Source of the DNA: Gammaproteobacteria bacterium
GTDB lineage: Bacteria > Pseudomonadota > Gammaproteobacteria > DSM-19610
Reading direction: 5' to 3'
Length of the DNA: 64,000 nucleotides
NCBI GenBank assembly: GCA_026197075.1
Contig: JAPHQV010000025.1
Span: 224,150 to 288,149, forward strand
Shown here: positions 50,419 through 61,717 of the stretch, one piece after another
Layout: every line of letters starts with the position of its first letter
Numbering within the stretch: position 1 is the stretch's first letter
Notes under the pieces: model-generated
The model's database searches: none
Told to the model about the DNA's origin: nothing
The model's input: only the letters and a program-made list of their open reading frames with translations
Translations under genes and position numbers: made by a program

Positions 50419-52179
50419 ATGAAGCAACAGCTGGCGCAACTCCTGGCGCAGGCCTACTCGGCCCTGCAGTCCCAAGGCATGATTCCCGCCGACCACCCGG
50501 TCGATATCCTGGTGGAGCGTACCCGCGACCGCGGCCATGGAGATTTCGCCAGCAACCTGGCCATGACCCTGGCCAGGGTGGCGGGGCGCAAGCCGCGCGA
50601 CATCGCCGAGGCCCTGGTGGCCGCACTGCCGCAGGTGGCACAGGTCAGCAAGGTGGAAATCGCCGGTCCCGGTTTCATCAACTTCCACCTCAGTCGTGAC
50701 GCCTGGCATGGCGTGGTGGGAGAGATCCTTGAACGCGGCGCCGACTACGGTCGCAGTGAGGTGGGCCGGGGCCAGCCGGTGCAGGTGGAATTCGTGTCCG
50801 CCAATCCCACCGGCCCGCTGCATGTGGGCCACGGCCGCGGCGCCGCCTATGGCGCCACGGTGGCGGATCTGCTGCGTGCCGTGGGTTTCAACGTGCACCG
50901 TGAATACTACGTCAATGATGCGGGCCGGCAGATGGATATCCTCGCCGCCAGTGTCTACCTGCGTTACCTGGAACTTGCCGGCGTGGAGTTACCCTTCCCC
51001 AGCAACGGTTACCAGGGCGACTATGTCTGGGACATCGGCGCCACCCTCCACCGCAACCACGGCAACGACTGGGCGTTCGCTCCCGAGGAGATGCTGCGCG
51101 ATATTCCCGCCGATGCACCGGCGGGCGGTGACAAGGAAGAACACATCGATGCCCTCATCACCCGCACCAAGCAACTGCTGGGGCCGCAGCGCTACCGCGA
51201 ACTGTTCGACGAGGGACTCAATTCCATTCTCGCCAACATCCGCCAGGACCTGAAGGAATTCGGGGTGGAATACGATGAATGGTTCTCGGAGCGTTCCCTC
51301 ACGGAAAGCGGCGTCGTGGACCAGGCCATCGAGCGCCTCAAGGCCAGCGGCCACGTCTACGAGCAGGAGGGCGCGCTCTGGTTCCGCTCCACCGAATTCG
51401 GTGATGAGAAGGACCGTGTGGTGGTGCGCGAAAACGGCCAGAAGACCTACTTCGCTTCCGACATCGCCTACCACATGAACAAGCTGGAGCGCGGTTATGC
51501 GCGAGTCATCGACATCTGGGGCGCCGACCATCACGGCTATGTGCCGCGCGTGAAGGCCGCGCTCACCGCCCTGGGCGACGATGCAAGCAAGCTCGACGTG
51601 CTGCTGGTGCAGTTCGCCATCCTCTATCGCGGCGGCGAGAAGATGCAGATGTCCACCCGCTCCGGCGAGTTCGTCACCCTGCGCGAGCTGCGTCAGGAAG
51701 TGGGCAACGACGCGGCGCGCTTCTTCTATGTCATGCGCAAGTGCGAACAGCACATGGACTTCGACCTGGACCTGGCCAAGTCACAGTCCAACGACAACCC
51801 GGTGTACTACATCCAGTACGCGCATGCCCGGGTCATGAGCGTGTTCCGCCAGCTGGCGGAGAAGGGCATGGCCTGGGACCGCGAGCAGGGCGCCCAGGGC
51901 ATGCACCTGCTGCATGAATCCCACGAGGAGGCGCTGCTGGTGAACCTGTCGCGCTACCCGGAGATGGTGGAAGCGGCGGCGCTCAACCACGAGCCGCATC
52001 ACCTGGCCCACTACCTGCGCGAGCTGGCCAACGAGTTCCATACCTATTACAACGCCCACCAGTTCCTGGTCGGCGACCCGGCCCTGCGCAACGCACGCCT
52101 GAACCTGATCCAGGCGGTGCGCCAGGTGCTGGCCAACGGCCTGGGCCTGCTGGGTGTGTCCGCGCCGGACAGCATGTAG
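50419..52179 (+). CDS. argS: Arginyl-tRNA synthetase
   Basis: A 586-residue class I aminoacyl-tRNA synthetase. The HIGH motif is [11 protein letters not shown] near residue 134 and the KMSKS-like motif is KMQMSTRSG near residue 408. An N-terminal additional domain (residues 1-110) binds the tRNA D-loop and the C-terminal alpha-helical domain the anticodon. A SPOR gene follows within ten bases. Confidence 0.96.
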   Translation: MKQQLAQLLAQAYSALQSQGMIPADHPVDILVERTRDRGHGDFASNLAMTLARVAGRKPRDIAEALVAALPQVAQVSKVEIAGPGFINFHLSRDAWHGVVGEILERGADYGRSEVGRGQPVQVEFVSANPTGPLHVGHGRGAAYGATVADLLRAVGFNVHREYYVNDAGRQMDILAASVYLRYLELAGVELPFPSNGYQGDYVWDIGATLHRNHGNDWAFAPEEMLRDIPADAPAGGDKEEHIDALITRTKQLLGPQRYRELFDEGLNSILANIRQDLKEFGVEYDEWFSERSLTESGVVDQAIERLKASGHVYEQEGALWFRSTEFGDEKDRVVVRENGQKTYFASDIAYHMNKLERGYARVIDIWGADHHGYVPRVKAALTALGDDASKLDVLLVQFAILYRGGEKMQMSTRSGEFVTLRELRQEVGNDAARFFYVMRKCEQHMDFDLDLAKSQSNDNPVYYIQYAHARVMSVFRQLAEKGMAWDREQGAQGMHLLHESHEEALLVNLSRYPEMVEAAALNHEPHHLAHYLRELANEFHTYYNAHQFLVGDPALRNARLNLIQAVRQVLANGLGLLGVSAPDSM

Positions 52180-52188
52180 GGCACGATC

Positions 52189-52764
52189 ATGGCCCGGGAT
52201 TACAAGCATCAGGTACGACGCAAGCCCAGGCGCAAGCCCGCGCCCCCCTGGGTGTGGATGCTCGCCGGCCTGGGGATCGGTTTGTTCGTGGCCTTGCTCA
52301 TCTATTTGAAGGCCGGCCCGGGTGACGCGCCCGTACCGCGTGCCGTGGAAGCGCCGCCCATGGAGCGCGAGGTGCGCGGCGTGAAGAAGGAACCGCCGGC
52401 GCCCATTCCACCGCCGCCCAGGCCGCGCTTCGATTTCTACACCACCCTGCCGGAGATGGAGGTGGTGGTGCCGGAGGAGGAGATCACCGGTACTCGCAAG
52501 GAAGGCGTGCGCCAGGTGGACAAGCCGGGCACCTATTTGTTACAGGCGGGCTCCTTCCGCACCCACGAACAGGCCGATCGCCTCAAGGCGCAGTTGGCCC
52601 TGCTCGGCCTGGAGACCGGCATCCAGACGGTAAGTATCAACGACCGCGAGACCTGGCACCGGGTGCGGGTGGGCCCGTTCCGCGATCTCGACGAGCTGCA
52701 CAAGATCCGCGTACAGCTCAAGTCCCACAAGGTCGACGCCATTCTGATTCGCGTGCGGGAATGA
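52189..52764 (+). CDS. SPOR domain membrane protein
   Basis: A 191-residue bitopic protein. A basic N-terminus, one membrane segment (about residues 22-42), a proline-rich linker (PPAPIPPPPRPRFDFYTTLPEMEVVVP) and a C-terminal SPOR domain (about residues 113-190, YLLQAGSFRTHEQADRLKAQLALLG) that binds denuded peptidoglycan. It resembles FtsN-like and small SPOR proteins placed after argS in many gammaproteobacteria, and may serve division. Confidence 0.85.
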   Translation: MARDYKHQVRRKPRRKPAPPWVWMLAGLGIGLFVALLIYLKAGPGDAPVPRAVEAPPMEREVRGVKKEPPAPIPPPPRPRFDFYTTLPEMEVVVPEEEITGTRKEGVRQVDKPGTYLLQAGSFRTHEQADRLKAQLALLGLETGIQTVSINDRETWHRVRVGPFRDLDELHKIRVQLKSHKVDAILIRVRE

Positions 52765-52839
52765 GGATGGCGCGTCTGTGCTAGGCTTAATGGGACGGCA
52801 CAGACGCACGCAGCAATCCTGATTCGTGCACCCATTCCT

Positions 52840-52909
52840 CCGTAGGAGCGGCCTTCGGCCGCGAGCGGGTGTACCGCCGCGACTTCGCGGCCGAAGGCCG
52901 CTCCTACGG
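52840..52909. repeat. Inverted pair of GTAGGAGCGG-type repeats
   Basis: 25-bp perfect arms at 52840-52864 and 52885-52909, starting CCGTAGGAGCGGCC. Each arm contains a GGCC-TTCGGCC hairpin. Located in the leader of the DsrE-like gene. Confidence 0.8.
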
Positions 52910-52942
52910 GAAACCCCGGGCAGACCCACAGGAGAAGTCACC

Positions 52943-53422
52943 ATGAAACGCACACCGATCGTCCCCCGGTACTTGTTGCTGACCCTGCTACTCTTGCTTC
53001 CCCTCCAGGCCCTGGCCGAGGCGAAGGTCGTCTACCACGCGGACTTCTCCGACCCCCGCCGCTTCAGCGGCATGCTCACCAGCATCAACAACATGGTGAC
53101 CCACTACAACAACGAACTCATGGATTACGACGTGCGTATCGTATTCGTGGCCCACGGCATCCGCTTCGTCACCGACGACAAGCTCGCCGATACCCCCTTT
53201 GCCGAGGATGCCGACCTGGCCGAACGGCGCAGCAACCTCACCGGTCGCCTGCAGTCCTTGCAACAGGTCCATCGTGTCAGGCTGGAGTTGTGTGACATCA
53301 CCCGCAGCGAGGTCAACCTCGACGAGAAGAAACTTCACGAGGGTGTCGAGTTGGTGCCCTCGGGCGTGGTGCGCATCGCTGAGTTGCAATCCGAAGGTTT
53401 CGCCTACATCAAGATTGAATAA
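52943..53422 (+). CDS. Periplasmic DsrE-like protein
   Basis: A 159-residue protein with a signal peptide (cleavage near LPLQALAEA). The mature part has the DsrE/TusD-like fold: KVVYHADFSDPRRFSGMLTSINNMVTHYNN, VRIVFVAHGIRFVTDD and a C-terminal VELVPSGVVRIAELQSEGFAYIKIE. Two cysteines found in sulfur-transfer members are not both present (only one, in LELCDIT), so a sulfur-carrier role is uncertain. The upstream frame through the repeats was not used. Confidence 0.8.
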   Translation: MKRTPIVPRYLLLTLLLLLPLQALAEAKVVYHADFSDPRRFSGMLTSINNMVTHYNNELMDYDVRIVFVAHGIRFVTDDKLADTPFAEDADLAERRSNLTGRLQSLQQVHRVRLELCDITRSEVNLDEKKLHEGVELVPSGVVRIAELQSEGFAYIKIE

Positions 53423-53426
53423 TTAA

Positions 53427-54296
53427 TCAGGGGGTTCTTTCGGTCTTTTCGAGGTAGAGGGCGGAGATGTCTGCTTCGCCATGCCCCGCGTCCATCAACC
53501 GCCGGTAATCCGCCAGGGTCATGTCCGCCAGTGGCAGGGTGCAGTCCAGTGCTTTCGCCATGGCCTGGCAGATGCACAGGTCCTTGTGGTGCAAGGCCAC
53601 CTTGAAGCCGGGCGCGAACTGTCCGCGCGTCATAGTCGGGCCGCGATGCTGCAGGAACCAGTTACCGGCCGCGCCGGCGCCCGTTACCTCGATCACCTTC
53701 TCCAGGGGAAGCTCCAGCGCCCCGGCGAAGGTCAGCGCCTCGCAGACCGCCTGGTTGATGCCGGCGGCCATGACCTGGTTGACCGCCTTGGTGGCCTGGC
53801 CGGCTCCGACCGGGCCCATGTGGGTGATGCGGCTGCCCATGGCCTCCAGCACGGCGCGTGCCCGATCCAGGTGACGGGTATCACCGCCCACCATGATCGA
53901 CAGGGTCCCCTGTCGCGCACCTTCCACGCCACCCGATACCGGAGCGTCGAGGAATTGCCCGCCATGGGCCGCGATACGAGCGGCGGCCAGGCATGCGGTG
54001 TCGCGACTCACCGTTGACATGTCGATGACCAGTGTTCCGGCGCGCAAGCCCGGCAGCAGCCTATCGACCACCGCCAGTACGTCGGCATCGGCGGAGACGC
54101 ACAACACCACGCAATCGCATTGTGCCGCGAGAGAGGCGGGCTCGGTGGAGGCCTGGATGCCCAGTTCGGCGGCCAGGTCTTGCGCCTTGGCCGCGGTGCG
54201 GTTCCATACGGTCGTCAGCAGGCCGGCGCGATGCAGGTTGCGCGCCATGGCGGCGCCCATGGCGCCCAGGCCGATGAATCCGGTGGTGAGTGACAT
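53427..54296 (-). CDS. 3-hydroxyisobutyrate dehydrogenase-like oxidoreductase
   Basis: A 289-residue beta-hydroxyacid dehydrogenase. N-terminal GFIGLGAMGAAMARNLHRAG binds NAD(P); DAPVSGGVEGARQGTLSIMVGG is the substrate motif; the catalytic lysine lies in GAGQATKAVNQVMAAG near residue 172. The family includes 3-hydroxyisobutyrate, tartronate semialdehyde and related reductases; the substrate here is open. ATG at 54296 follows the usual start, 56 bases after fetB on the same strand. Confidence 0.85.
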   Translation of the reverse strand: MSLTTGFIGLGAMGAAMARNLHRAGLLTTVWNRTAAKAQDLAAELGIQASTEPASLAAQCDCVVLCVSADADVLAVVDRLLPGLRAGTLVIDMSTVSRDTACLAAARIAAHGGQFLDAPVSGGVEGARQGTLSIMVGGDTRHLDRARAVLEAMGSRITHMGPVGAGQATKAVNQVMAAGINQAVCEALTFAGALELPLEKVIEVTGAGAAGNWFLQHRGPTMTRGQFAPGFKVALHHKDLCICQAMAKALDCTLPLADMTLADYRRLMDAGHGEADISALYLEKTERTP

Positions 54297-54352
54297 GGCG
54301 GAATCCCCCTGTGATGATTTTGTGCGTCCGGCCATGCGGGCGAACAGCGCGC

Positions 54353-55144
54353 TCAGGCCTCCCGCAGCCGATCCAAGCGCAACCGCTGGCGTTCGTCGAA
54401 CAGGCGCCGGCAGCTGATGGCCACGGCGCCGAGGGTGCCCAGGCCGGTGCCGACGGCGATCAGGAACATGACGAGGATCTGGTATTTCACCGCCTCCACG
54501 GGCGGTGCGCCGGCCAGGATCTGGCCGGTCATCATGCCCGGGAGGCTGACGATCCCGGCGGCGGTCATGGCGTTGATGATGGGGATGAGGCCGCTGCGCA
54601 CCGCCTGTTGCCGCAGATGGGAAATGGCCTCGCGGGCGCTGTGGCCGAGCATCAACCGGGCCTCGATGCGTTCGCGTTGTTCCCAGGCCGATTGATTGAG
54701 GCGGTCCATGGCAACCGATACCCCGGTCATGGTATTGCCCAGCAACATCCCCAGCAGCGGGATGGCGTACTGGGGCTGGTACCAGGGATCGGTGCCGATG
54801 ACCACCCACAGGGCGAAGAAGGTCACGGTGAAGGAAGACATAAACATGGACAGGCTGCCGATGCCATAGCCCCATGCCCCTGTAAAGCGCCGGTGCTGGC
54901 GCGCGCGCACCTCGTATCCGGCCACCACCAGCATCACCAGGGCCATGAGCAGTACCCAGATCAGGCGTGCGTCGGCGAACAGCGCCTTGAGCACCAGGCC
55001 GATGAGCAGCAACTGGACCGTGGTGCGGATGCCGGCGATAAGGATCTGTCTGCCCAGCGGACCGTGGTGGCGGCCGGCGAAAAAGGCCAGCGCCAGCACC
55101 AGCAAGGCGGCGATGGCGAGATCGAGATTGCTGAGGTGGATCAT
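54353..55144 (-). CDS. fetB: FetB-like ABC exporter permease (UPF0014)
   Basis: A 263-residue membrane protein with about seven transmembrane helices. IHLSNLDLAIAALLVLALA starts it, then TTVQLLLIGLVLKALF, PLLGMLLGNTMTGVSVAMDRL and ITAAGIVSLPGMMTGQILAGAPPVEAVKYQ-type segments, all typical of UPF0014/FetB, the permease of the FetAB iron exporter of E. coli. Its ATPase partner is found not next to it but at 58999 on the same strand, with two opposite-strand genes between. Confidence 0.88.
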   Translation of the reverse strand: MIHLSNLDLAIAALLVLALAFFAGRHHGPLGRQILIAGIRTTVQLLLIGLVLKALFADARLIWVLLMALVMLVVAGYEVRARQHRRFTGAWGYGIGSLSMFMSSFTVTFFALWVVIGTDPWYQPQYAIPLLGMLLGNTMTGVSVAMDRLNQSAWEQRERIEARLMLGHSAREAISHLRQQAVRSGLIPIINAMTAAGIVSLPGMMTGQILAGAPPVEAVKYQILVMFLIAVGTGLGTLGAVAISCRRLFDERQRLRLDRLREA

Positions 55145-55282
55145 GAGGTTCCCGTGCCTGTATGGCGAGGCTATCCCGGACGGTGACCCATCATAGCCCA
55201 GTCAACCGCACCGTGACACGGGGGCAGGGCGATGACGATTTACTGGCTTGATCTTGCCGGTGGGCACTGCCATGCTTTGAAA

Positions 55283-56332
55283 ATGAGTCAAAGACCGCCC
55301 ACGAAATCCATCCCGTGCCTGTCTCGCCGTGCCATTCTGAAAGCCATGGCGGCGGCCTGTGCGCTGGCGGGCCCGGCGCGGGCCTTTCCCGACACGCAGA
55401 GCATCCGCATCAACATCCCCGGTCCCCTGCTGATGCCCTTTTTTCCCATCGAGCTGATCCCGGTACTGGGGATCGACCAGGAGTTGGGCTTCAGGCTGGG
55501 TATCCGCTATCACCCCACCGGCGTGATCGCCCTGGAAGATATGCTGGCGGGCAATGCAGATTTTTGTGGGACCGGGTTCCCGGTATTGCCGAAATTCCTC
55601 GAGCAGGGACGGGACGTGGTCGCCATCGGACGCCTCAGCAGTGGCGCCCCACCCTATGCGATCATCGTGCGGGCTGATCTGGCGGACCGCATCCGCACCA
55701 TCGGGGATCTGCGCGGACACACCCTGGGAGTCCCGGTGGGCAGTGCCACCACCAAGACCTACCTGCAGATGGTGGCGGAGATGTGGGTGGCCGCCCACGG
55801 GGTGAGCCGTGACCAGTTGCGTTGGGCTCCGATCACCCAGACCTACGACGGTGTCTATGGGGCCATGGCCGGGAAGACCGTGGACGCGGTTTTTTGCGAG
55901 GAGCCCTACTCGGCCAGCCTGGTGCGCAAGGGGCTCGGCCGCCAGTTGGCAAGCCTCAATGATCCTCTCAACCCGGCGCGAGTGGCGGGTCGCGATCACT
56001 TGCGGGCCGTGATCGTAACGACACCGGACCGTGTTGCCGCCCATCCTGAGGAAACCGAGGCCATGGCCCGTATGCTGAGTCGCGCATTGAACTGGGCCAG
56101 CAAAGCGACGCCGGAGGAAATCGTCAGCCGCTTGCGGATCGAGGACCCCGAGCAACGTGCCGATATCGTGGATGCCCTGGCACGCCTGCCCACGCCCTAC
56201 AGTCGCGATGGCGACTTTTCCCAGCAGGAGATCGAGTCGACCCGTGAGTTCATGCGCGCGGTGGGCATACGCATGCCGGGCAATGCCGATATCCGCACGC
56301 TCATCGATGATCGTTGGGTAAAGGTCGACTGA
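55283..56332 (+). CDS. NrtA/TauA-type periplasmic substrate-binding protein
   Basis: About 349 residues. The N-terminus has SRRAILKAMAAACALAGPARA, a twin-arginine-like signal. The mature protein is a type II periplasmic binding fold of the nitrate/sulfonate/thiamine-precursor class: GIRYHPTGVIALEDMLAGNADFCGTGFP, GDLRGHTLGVPVGSATTKTYLQM and DAVFCEEPYSASLVRKG. No ABC permease or ATPase of this class is adjacent; the gene is four bases from a membrane GGDEF-EAL gene, so it probably feeds a signal. ATG at 55283; the frame extends to 55232. Confidence 0.82.
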   Translation: MSQRPPTKSIPCLSRRAILKAMAAACALAGPARAFPDTQSIRINIPGPLLMPFFPIELIPVLGIDQELGFRLGIRYHPTGVIALEDMLAGNADFCGTGFPVLPKFLEQGRDVVAIGRLSSGAPPYAIIVRADLADRIRTIGDLRGHTLGVPVGSATTKTYLQMVAEMWVAAHGVSRDQLRWAPITQTYDGVYGAMAGKTVDAVFCEEPYSASLVRKGLGRQLASLNDPLNPARVAGRDHLRAVIVTTPDRVAAHPEETEAMARMLSRALNWASKATPEEIVSRLRIEDPEQRADIVDALARLPTPYSRDGDFSQQEIESTREFMRAVGIRMPGNADIRTLIDDRWVKVD

Positions 56333-56336
56333 ATCC

Positions 56337-59045
56337 ATGACAAATTGGTGGCGTCGCGGGCGTACCGGACTGTTGACACTGCGCGGACAGGCCATCGAAC
56401 ACATTCTGTTCGTCATGCTCATTGCCACCCTGGGCGTCGTGGGGTTCGGGGTCTATGGCTACGAAGTATTCCGCGAACGGGAAATCGATCTGCGCCACGC
56501 CACCCTCGGAAAGTATTACCACGATCAACTGGCACGCTTCGAGTACACCTGGATGGACGGTGCTGCACGGCTGAAGTCGCAGCTGGAGTTCGCGCGTATC
56601 CTGGAAGAGCAGAACAGCCTGCGCTGGCACAAACTTACGGCCTTCCTGAATGCCCAGCGAATCTTTGTCGATTTTCCCACCCTGCTGGTCGTCGACCGTG
56701 GCGGCGAGATCCTGTTTCGCTACGGGGCCATCGCCCATACCTTCGCCCCGGACGACCTGCAGGGCAATGACTGGTATTTCGATGCCGACCTGGGCGAGCT
56801 GTACCGGGTCCTGCACGAACCCCTGTGGCTGGGCGCCGAAGGGCAGGGCATACTGGTGCTGTTCAAGCCCCTGGACAATGCGGCCTTGAAAGCGCTGGTC
56901 ATACCGGATGTAGCATTGCTGGCGAGTTGGCGGGAGCGGATCGTGGCACGATCCCATGAAGAATACCCCGACAGCCTGGCCGATGATCCGCGACGGGTGG
57001 TGGAGTCGGATGGGCAACGATTGGTGCAGGCACGGGTCACCTGGTCCGGCGACGACAAGCAGCGTCCCATGCTGTTGGCCTTCCGGGAATCCAAGGACCT
57101 GTTGCCCTTCACGGAATTCGTCTACTGGCTGCTGGGTGCGGGCTTGTTCATCACCCTGTTGTTATGGCTGGCGCTGGGGCGTTGGCTGACCTTCACCGTG
57201 CGGCGCCTGGAATCCCTCGATTCCGCGCTGGATGCGTATACGGAGCAGGAGCCGCCCGCCAAGGTCGAAGCGCACCTGCGCGCCGCGCGCGAACGCCCCG
57301 ATGAAATCAGTGTCGTGGCGAATGCCATCACCCAACTGGCCCACGCGGTGGATGCCCGCGAGCGTGAGCAGGCGGTCTACCTGGAGACCCTGGCGCTACT
57401 GGAAGAGGCCGTACTGGAACTCAATTGCGACGGACAGATCCTGCGTGCCAGCCCCGGCTGGAACAAGCTGGTCCATAGCGACGATGTGGTGGGACGCAAC
57501 CTGAGTGAATTCATTCACGCGGATGATGCCGAGGTGCTGAAAGGCCAGTGTGGCCTGATGCGCTCGGGTGAAAAACAGAATCTCCTGTTCAGGGTCCGGC
57601 TTACCGAGGAGCGGCCGGGACAGCAGGCATGGATCGAGTGTCGCTTCGTGGGCTTCCGGAACGAAAAGGGGGAGATGGCCTATATCCGTGGCGTGCTGCG
57701 CGATATCACCCAATCCTACCTGCACGAAAAGCAGATCAGCCACATGGCCCTGCACGACGCCCTGACCGAACTTCCCAACCGGGTCTTGCTGGAGGATCGC
57801 ATCAAGGTTGCCTTGCGCATGGCCAGCCGTACCGGTGACAGGGTCTGTGTCTGCTTCATCGATATCGATCATTTCAAGAACGTGAATGACACCCTCGGCC
57901 ACAAGGCGGGTGACCGGCTCCTGGTGGCCTTTGCCGAGCGACTGCGCAGTGAATTGCGCGCCGGTGATACCCTGGCGCGCTGGGGTGGCGACGAGTTCGT
58001 ACTGTTGCTGCCGGGTATGCAGGCCGAGGCGGACATTCGTGAGGTCACTCACAAGCTCTGCTCGGTGATCGAACAGCCGATCCTGCTCGATGGCGCCGAG
58101 ATGCGCATCACCTTCAGCCTGGGGGCGGCGATCTACCCGGACGATTCCGATAGCGGCGAGGTGCTGTTTTCACAGGCGGATCGTGCCATGTTTCATGCCA
58201 AGGAGCAGGGACGCAACCAGGCGTGCTTCTTCGGTGACATGAGTTCCAAGGGTATCGGTCGCAAGGAGCTCTATATCCAGAACCGACTGGCGAGCGCCAT
58301 CAATGCCGGTGAGATACAGGCCTGGTTTCAGCCCATCGTGTGCGCCCGCACCGGCGCCTGTGTGAGCGTGGAGGTATTGGCGCGCTGGCAGGATGGCGGA
58401 TTGGGCTGGATTCCCCCCACCACCTTCATTCCCATGGCGGAAAATATCGGCCTGATTCGGGAGCTGGGGCAGCAGGTCTGGCTGGCGAGCCTGGATAAAC
58501 TGGTGCAATGCCGTGGGGCGAGCTGGAACATGCGCTTCTCGGTCAATGTCTCCAAGCGTCAATTGTTCATACCTTCCTTCACGGAGCAGGCCCTCGAGGA
58601 AGTACAGCGGCGCGGATTGCAGCCCGGCGATATCACCTGGGAAGTCACCGAAAGCCTGGCCCTGCTCGATGTGGAACACTCCGCCGAGCGCCTGCACGAA
58701 CTCAAGGCCGCCGGTTTCCGGATTGCCATCGACGATTTCGGTACCGGTTATTCCTCCCTGTCGCAATTGCATGAGATCCACGCGGACGACCTAAAGATCG
58801 ACATTTCCTTCGTACGTCGCATCGGGGAACCCACCGGCCTCAGCCTGGTGCAGGCCATCGTTCACATTGCCAATGCGCTGGGGATGAGGACCGTCGCCGA
58901 GGGTGTGGAGGATGCGCGGGCCGCGGAGATTCTGCGCGAACTGGGTGTCGATTACCTGCAGGGATATCACTTTGCCAGGCCGATGCCGGGCACTGTCTTC
59001 ATGGAGTGGCTGGATTCTCTTCCCGCACCCGCCCCGCCTCGATGA
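56337..59045 (+). CDS. Membrane GGDEF-EAL sensor with PAS domain
   Basis: A 902-residue protein. Two transmembrane helices (about residues 20-40 and 263-283) enclose a periplasmic sensor of about 220 residues. A HAMP-like linker, a PAS domain (about 355-465), a GGDEF domain with intact GGDEF (550-554) and an RxxD inhibitory site (RAGD), and an EAL domain follow. EAL reads EVL at 679-681, but QPIV, NVSKRQ, DDFGTGYSSL, LKIDISFV and GVED are all kept, so both cyclic-di-GMP synthesis and breakdown look possible. Four bases after the binding-protein gene. Its end overlaps the opposite fetA-like gene by 47 bases. Confidence 0.9.
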   Translation: MTNWWRRGRTGLLTLRGQAIEHILFVMLIATLGVVGFGVYGYEVFREREIDLRHATLGKYYHDQLARFEYTWMDGAARLKSQLEFARILEEQNSLRWHKLTAFLNAQRIFVDFPTLLVVDRGGEILFRYGAIAHTFAPDDLQGNDWYFDADLGELYRVLHEPLWLGAEGQGILVLFKPLDNAALKALVIPDVALLASWRERIVARSHEEYPDSLADDPRRVVESDGQRLVQARVTWSGDDKQRPMLLAFRESKDLLPFTEFVYWLLGAGLFITLLLWLALGRWLTFTVRRLESLDSALDAYTEQEPPAKVEAHLRAARERPDEISVVANAITQLAHAVDAREREQAVYLETLALLEEAVLELNCDGQILRASPGWNKLVHSDDVVGRNLSEFIHADDAEVLKGQCGLMRSGEKQNLLFRVRLTEERPGQQAWIECRFVGFRNEKGEMAYIRGVLRDITQSYLHEKQISHMALHDALTELPNRVLLEDRIKVALRMASRTGDRVCVCFIDIDHFKNVNDTLGHKAGDRLLVAFAERLRSELRAGDTLARWGGDEFVLLLPGMQAEADIREVTHKLCSVIEQPILLDGAEMRITFSLGAAIYPDDSDSGEVLFSQADRAMFHAKEQGRNQACFFGDMSSKGIGRKELYIQNRLASAINAGEIQAWFQPIVCARTGACVSVEVLARWQDGGLGWIPPTTFIPMAENIGLIRELGQQVWLASLDKLVQCRGASWNMRFSVNVSKRQLFIPSFTEQALEEVQRRGLQPGDITWEVTESLALLDVEHSAERLHELKAAGFRIAIDDFGTGYSSLSQLHEIHADDLKIDISFVRRIGEPTGLSLVQAIVHIANALGMRTVAEGVEDARAAEILRELGVDYLQGYHFARPMPGTVFMEWLDSLPAPAPPR

Positions 59046-59547
59046 CCCAGTGCCGCTGTGCCAGCCGTCGCCGCTGCTCGGGATCATGGCTGACCCACAG
59101 GACGGCGGCGTTTTCCTTCTTGCAGTATTCGCACACCAGGCGCTCGACACGTGCCGTGTTGTCGGGATCGAGATTGGCGGTGGGTTCGTCCAGTAGCAAC
59201 ACTCGCGGGCGCAATGCCAGGGCGCGGGCCAGCGCCAGGCGCTGACGCTCGCCGCTGGACAGGCGTCGCACCGCCCACTCCAGGACGTCCGGGGGGAAAC
59301 CCAGGGACTGGCACAGTTCCGGTGCCGCCGTCGCGAAGTGTTCCGCAACCCGATCGCTCCACCATTGGCTTTCCGAGGATACATAGCAGACCTGGGCACG
59401 CCAGCGGGTAGCGGGCATGTTATGGCTGGGCACGTCTTCCAGGCGCAGTTCACCCTGGTGAGGATCGAGGTCGGCGATGGCGCGTAGCAGCAGGGTCTTG
59501 CCCGCCCCGGAACCGCCACTGATCATCACCCGCTGGCCAGGCTCCAC
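58999..59547 (-). CDS. fetA: FetA-like ABC transporter ATPase, start uncertain
   Basis: At least 182 residues of an ABC ATPase: Walker A GGSGAGKT, signature LSSGERQRLALARAL, Walker B VLLLDEPTANLD and the switch histidine in VSHD. It is the probable partner of FetB at 54353. The first standard start (GTG at 59547) leaves out the first beta strands every ABC ATPase needs. The same frame stays open upstream to a stop at 59638-59640 and encodes a fitting segment (IPLPLLSLHQLARPGLDPVSL), but without ATG, GTG or TTG. Start could be ATC at 59634, CTG at 59607 or 59601, or there is a frame error. Confidence 0.75.
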   Translation of the reverse strand: MEPGQRVMISGGSGAGKTLLLRAIADLDPHQGELRLEDVPSHNMPATRWRAQVCYVSSESQWWSDRVAEHFATAAPELCQSLGFPPDVLEWAVRRLSSGERQRLALARALALRPRVLLLDEPTANLDPDNTARVERLVCEYCKKENAAVLWVSHDPEQRRRLAQRHWVIEAGRVREENPATP

Positions 59548-59701
59548 GGACAGGCTGACCGGGTCCAGACCCGGGCGGGCGAGCTGATGGAGGCTGAGCA
59601 GGGGCAGGGGTATTTCCTCGTGGCTGCTGGTGATTCTTTACCCACCGGCACTGGCTGGGGTATGTTGCGCGCACCATTGATGGATACAACGAGGGAACAT
59701 T

Positions 59702-59938
59702 ATGACAGACCCGGTCATTGCGCAAAAAGGACCTTACGAAGTGGAGCTGGAACCCGGCGCCTATTGGTGGTGCGCCTGTGGTCGTTCCCAGACCCAGCCC
59801 TTCTGCGACGGTTCCCACAAGAATACGGATTTCCAACCGCTGAAATTCGAGGTAACGAAAAAAGACAAGTATTACCTGTGTGGCTGCAAGCATACCGCCA
59901 GCCCACCTTTTTGCGACGGCACCCACCAAAAACTGTAG
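59702..59938 (+). CDS. CDGSH iron-sulfur mini-protein
   Basis: A 78-residue protein with two CDGSH-type 2Fe-2S sites: CACGRSQTQPFCDGSH near residues 24-39 and CGCKHTASPPFCDGTH near 60-75. Each supplies three cysteines and one histidine. The family binds labile 2Fe-2S clusters and may act in iron or redox sensing. It lies between fetA and amt, alone on its strand. A second, larger CDGSH protein is at 36101. Confidence 0.88.
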   Translation: MTDPVIAQKGPYEVELEPGAYWWCACGRSQTQPFCDGSHKNTDFQPLKFEVTKKDKYYLCGCKHTASPPFCDGTHQKL

Positions 59939-59940
59939 GC

Positions 59941-59968
59941 AAAAAAAAGCGGGCGCCGAGGCGCCCGC
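59941..59968 (-). terminator. Rho-independent terminator of glnK-amt
   Basis: Stem GCGGGCGCC (59949-59957) and GGCGCCCGC (59960-59968); on the minus strand it is followed by eight T's (59941-59948). It ends the amt transcript. Confidence 0.88.
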
Positions 59969-59993
59969 AAGGTAACGACAAACTCCTTGTGTA

Positions 59994-61253
<1,260 letters not shown>

Positions 61254-61287
61254 GGTTTAAACCCTCCGTAACGGACAATGGTATGGA

Positions 61288-61713
<426 letters not shown>

Positions 61714-61717
61714 TCAC

